Shown here one piece after another: positions 63,035 through 64,000 of a DNA stretch of 64,000 bases (position 1 is its first letter; each line of letters starts with the position of its first letter). A program made the translations under genes and the position numbers. Source of the stretch: Cellulosimicrobium sp. ES-005 (GTDB lineage Bacteria > Actinomycetota > Actinomycetes > Actinomycetales > Cellulomonadaceae); the NCBI RefSeq assembly GCF_040448685.1, contig NZ_CP159290.1, forward strand, positions 1,240,001 to 1,304,000. Reading direction: 5' to 3'. The notes below the pieces were generated by a model. That model saw only the letters and a list, made by a program, of their open reading frames with translations, searched no databases and was not told the origin of the DNA.

Positions 63035-63778
63035 GTGACGACGACGACACCGCCGGCCGCGCACGACGAGCTGCTGGATCCGTTCCTGGCTCCGCACTGG
63101 GAGACGTCGGCGCTGCTGGTGATCGACACGCAAGTCGACTTCGCCGAGGGCGGGAGCACGCCCGTCGCGGGAACGCGGGCGGTCGTGCCCGCGCTCACCT
63201 CGCTCGTCGAGGCGTACCGGCGGGCGGGCCTGCCTGTTGTCCACGTCGTGCGCCTGTACGACGGGGACGACGTGGACCTGGTACGGCGCCGGGCGATCGG
63301 CGACGGCGCCGCCGTGGTGCGTCCGGGCACGCCGGGTTCCGCGATCCTTCCCGAGCTCGTGCCGGCGGGCGCGCCCCCGCTCGATCCCGACGTGCTGCTC
63401 GCCGGGCGCCCACAGGACCTCGGACCTGGCGAGATCGTCGTGTGGAAGCCTCGGTGGAGCGCGTTCCACCGCACCCCGCTCGAGGATCTCCTGCGTGAGC
63501 GCGGCGTCGACACCGTCGTCGTGGCGGGCTGCAACTTCCCGAACTGTCCGCGCGCGACGCTCACCGACGCGAGCGAGCGGGATCTGCGGGCCGTCGTCGT
63601 GCCCGACGCCGTCTCCGGCACGACCGAGGAGGGCCTCGCCCAGGTCGCGGGACTGGGTGTCGTGCTGCGTCCCTCGTCGGCCGTCGTCGCGGCGGTGGCC
63701 GGGGCCGTCGGTCAGCGCGACACGAGCGGGACGAACCGCGAGAGATCGGGCACATCGACCCTCGGTACGCCACGATAG
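63035..63778 (+). CDS. Isochorismatase-family cysteine hydrolase
   Basis: 247 aa. Rossmann-like fold: L-L-V-I-D-T-Q-V-D-F (Asp), W-K-P-R-W-S-A-F (Lys), and V-V-A-G-C-N-F-P-N-C-P-R-A-T with the nucleophilic Cys position. Family members hydrolyse isochorismate, nicotinamide or N-carbamoyl compounds; which applies is unclear. Start GTG 63035 with AAGGAGG. The C-terminal 20 or so residues are Ser/Thr-rich. Confidence 0.9.
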   Translation: MTTTTPPAAHDELLDPFLAPHWETSALLVIDTQVDFAEGGSTPVAGTRAVVPALTSLVEAYRRAGLPVVHVVRLYDGDDVDLVRRRAIGDGAAVVRPGTPGSAILPELVPAGAPPLDPDVLLAGRPQDLGPGEIVVWKPRWSAFHRTPLEDLLRERGVDTVVVAGCNFPNCPRATLTDASERDLRAVVVPDAVSGTTEEGLAQVAGLGVVLRPSSAVVAAVAGAVGQRDTSGTNRERSGTSTLGTPR

Positions 63779-63782
63779 GGGC

Positions 63783-64000
63783 ATGACCCGACAGGCGGAC
63801 GAGGGGGAACCGGTGACGGACGACGTGGTGGTGGACGAGAGGGCGGCGGAGATCCTCGCGTTCTGGGAGCTGGCGCGGCCGAGCGCCGGGATGGCGCGGG
63901 TGGGCGTGGTCACCGGCACCACGGTCTCCGAGACGGTGCCGCCGCCCGCGTGGTCGTTCGGCGACAACCCCGCGCTGGCCGACGACCTGCTCGCGGCGGT
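63783..64000 (+). CDS. ASCH-domain protein, 3' truncated by window edge
   Basis: 72 complete codons visible from ATG 63783. The segment A-A-E-I-L-A-F-W-E-L-A-R-P, then P-P-P-A-W-S-F-G-D-N-P-A-L-A-D-D-L-L, is typical of the start of ASCH proteins, a PUA-like RNA-binding fold. No strong Shine-Dalgarno; GATAGG lies just upstream and it may be leaderless. The end lies beyond the window. Confidence 0.78.
   Translation, partial: MTRQADEGEPVTDDVVVDERAAEILAFWELARPSAGMARVGVVTGTTVSETVPPPAWSFGDNPALADDLLAA

Overview
The window is very GC-rich, with dense genes, frequent GTG starts and many starts that look leaderless. It carries a complete rRNA operon whose 16S resembles Promicromonosporaceae. Cellulosimicrobium is my best guess, from memory of the 16S and the protein families; it was not tested by search.

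Layout. 1-9.0 kb: two large secreted multidomain carbohydrate-active proteins (CBM6, ThuA, glucose/sorbosone-dehydrogenase-like, PKD and laminin-G-like modules) that share a C-terminal domain. A small membrane-anchored protein with a His-rich tail lies between them. 9.1-12.3 kb: an acetyltransferase diverging from a 5-oxoprolinase operon (pxpA and a fused pxpB-pxpC). 12.4-18.3 kb: rRNA operon with three candidate promoters, 16S, 23S, 5S and a terminator. 18.3-19.5 kb: a gene-free, repeat-rich spacer with two opposed arrays of a 21-bp repeat. 19.5-23.5 kb: gatCAB and an acetyltransferase. 23.7-37.4 kb: a urate/allantoin/glyoxylate island (uraD, uraH, urate oxidase, an IclR regulator, malic enzyme, malate synthase, a DUF6986 protein, allE, hyi, glxR, gcl, allB) with matching TTCC-N7-GGAA operators at three control points. 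37.5-42.2 kb: SRPBCC/ArsR pair, photolyase, POT peptide transporter and a DoxX-like protein. 42.5-48.5 kb: two dihydroxy-acid dehydratases of different Fe-S types, two lipoproteins and a pterin dehydratase-VOC fusion. 48.5-55.9 kb: a cytochrome P450 facing a translationally coupled five-gene operon (KAS III/OleA-like, GT2, P450, OleC-like AMP ligase, OleD-like reductase). 56-58.9 kb: DUF4037 protein and GH13 alpha-glucosidase. 58.9-62.9 kb: ilvBNC behind a leaderless leader peptide and attenuator. 63-64 kb: an isochorismatase-family hydrolase and a truncated ASCH-domain gene.

How the genes work together. The purine island opens urate to allantoin, then uses allB and allE. Glyoxylate can leave by two routes: gcl-hyi-glxR to glycerate, or malate synthase plus malic enzyme to pyruvate. 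Allantoate amidohydrolase, the ureidoglycolate enzyme and glycerate kinase are not in the window. ilvD, ilvBNC and the second ilvD supply branched-chain amino acids.

The best candidates for something undescribed are the OleA/OleC/OleD-like operon, which lacks OleB and includes a glycosyltransferase and P450s, and the dispersed 21-bp-period repeat family, whose spacing is exactly two DNA helical turns.
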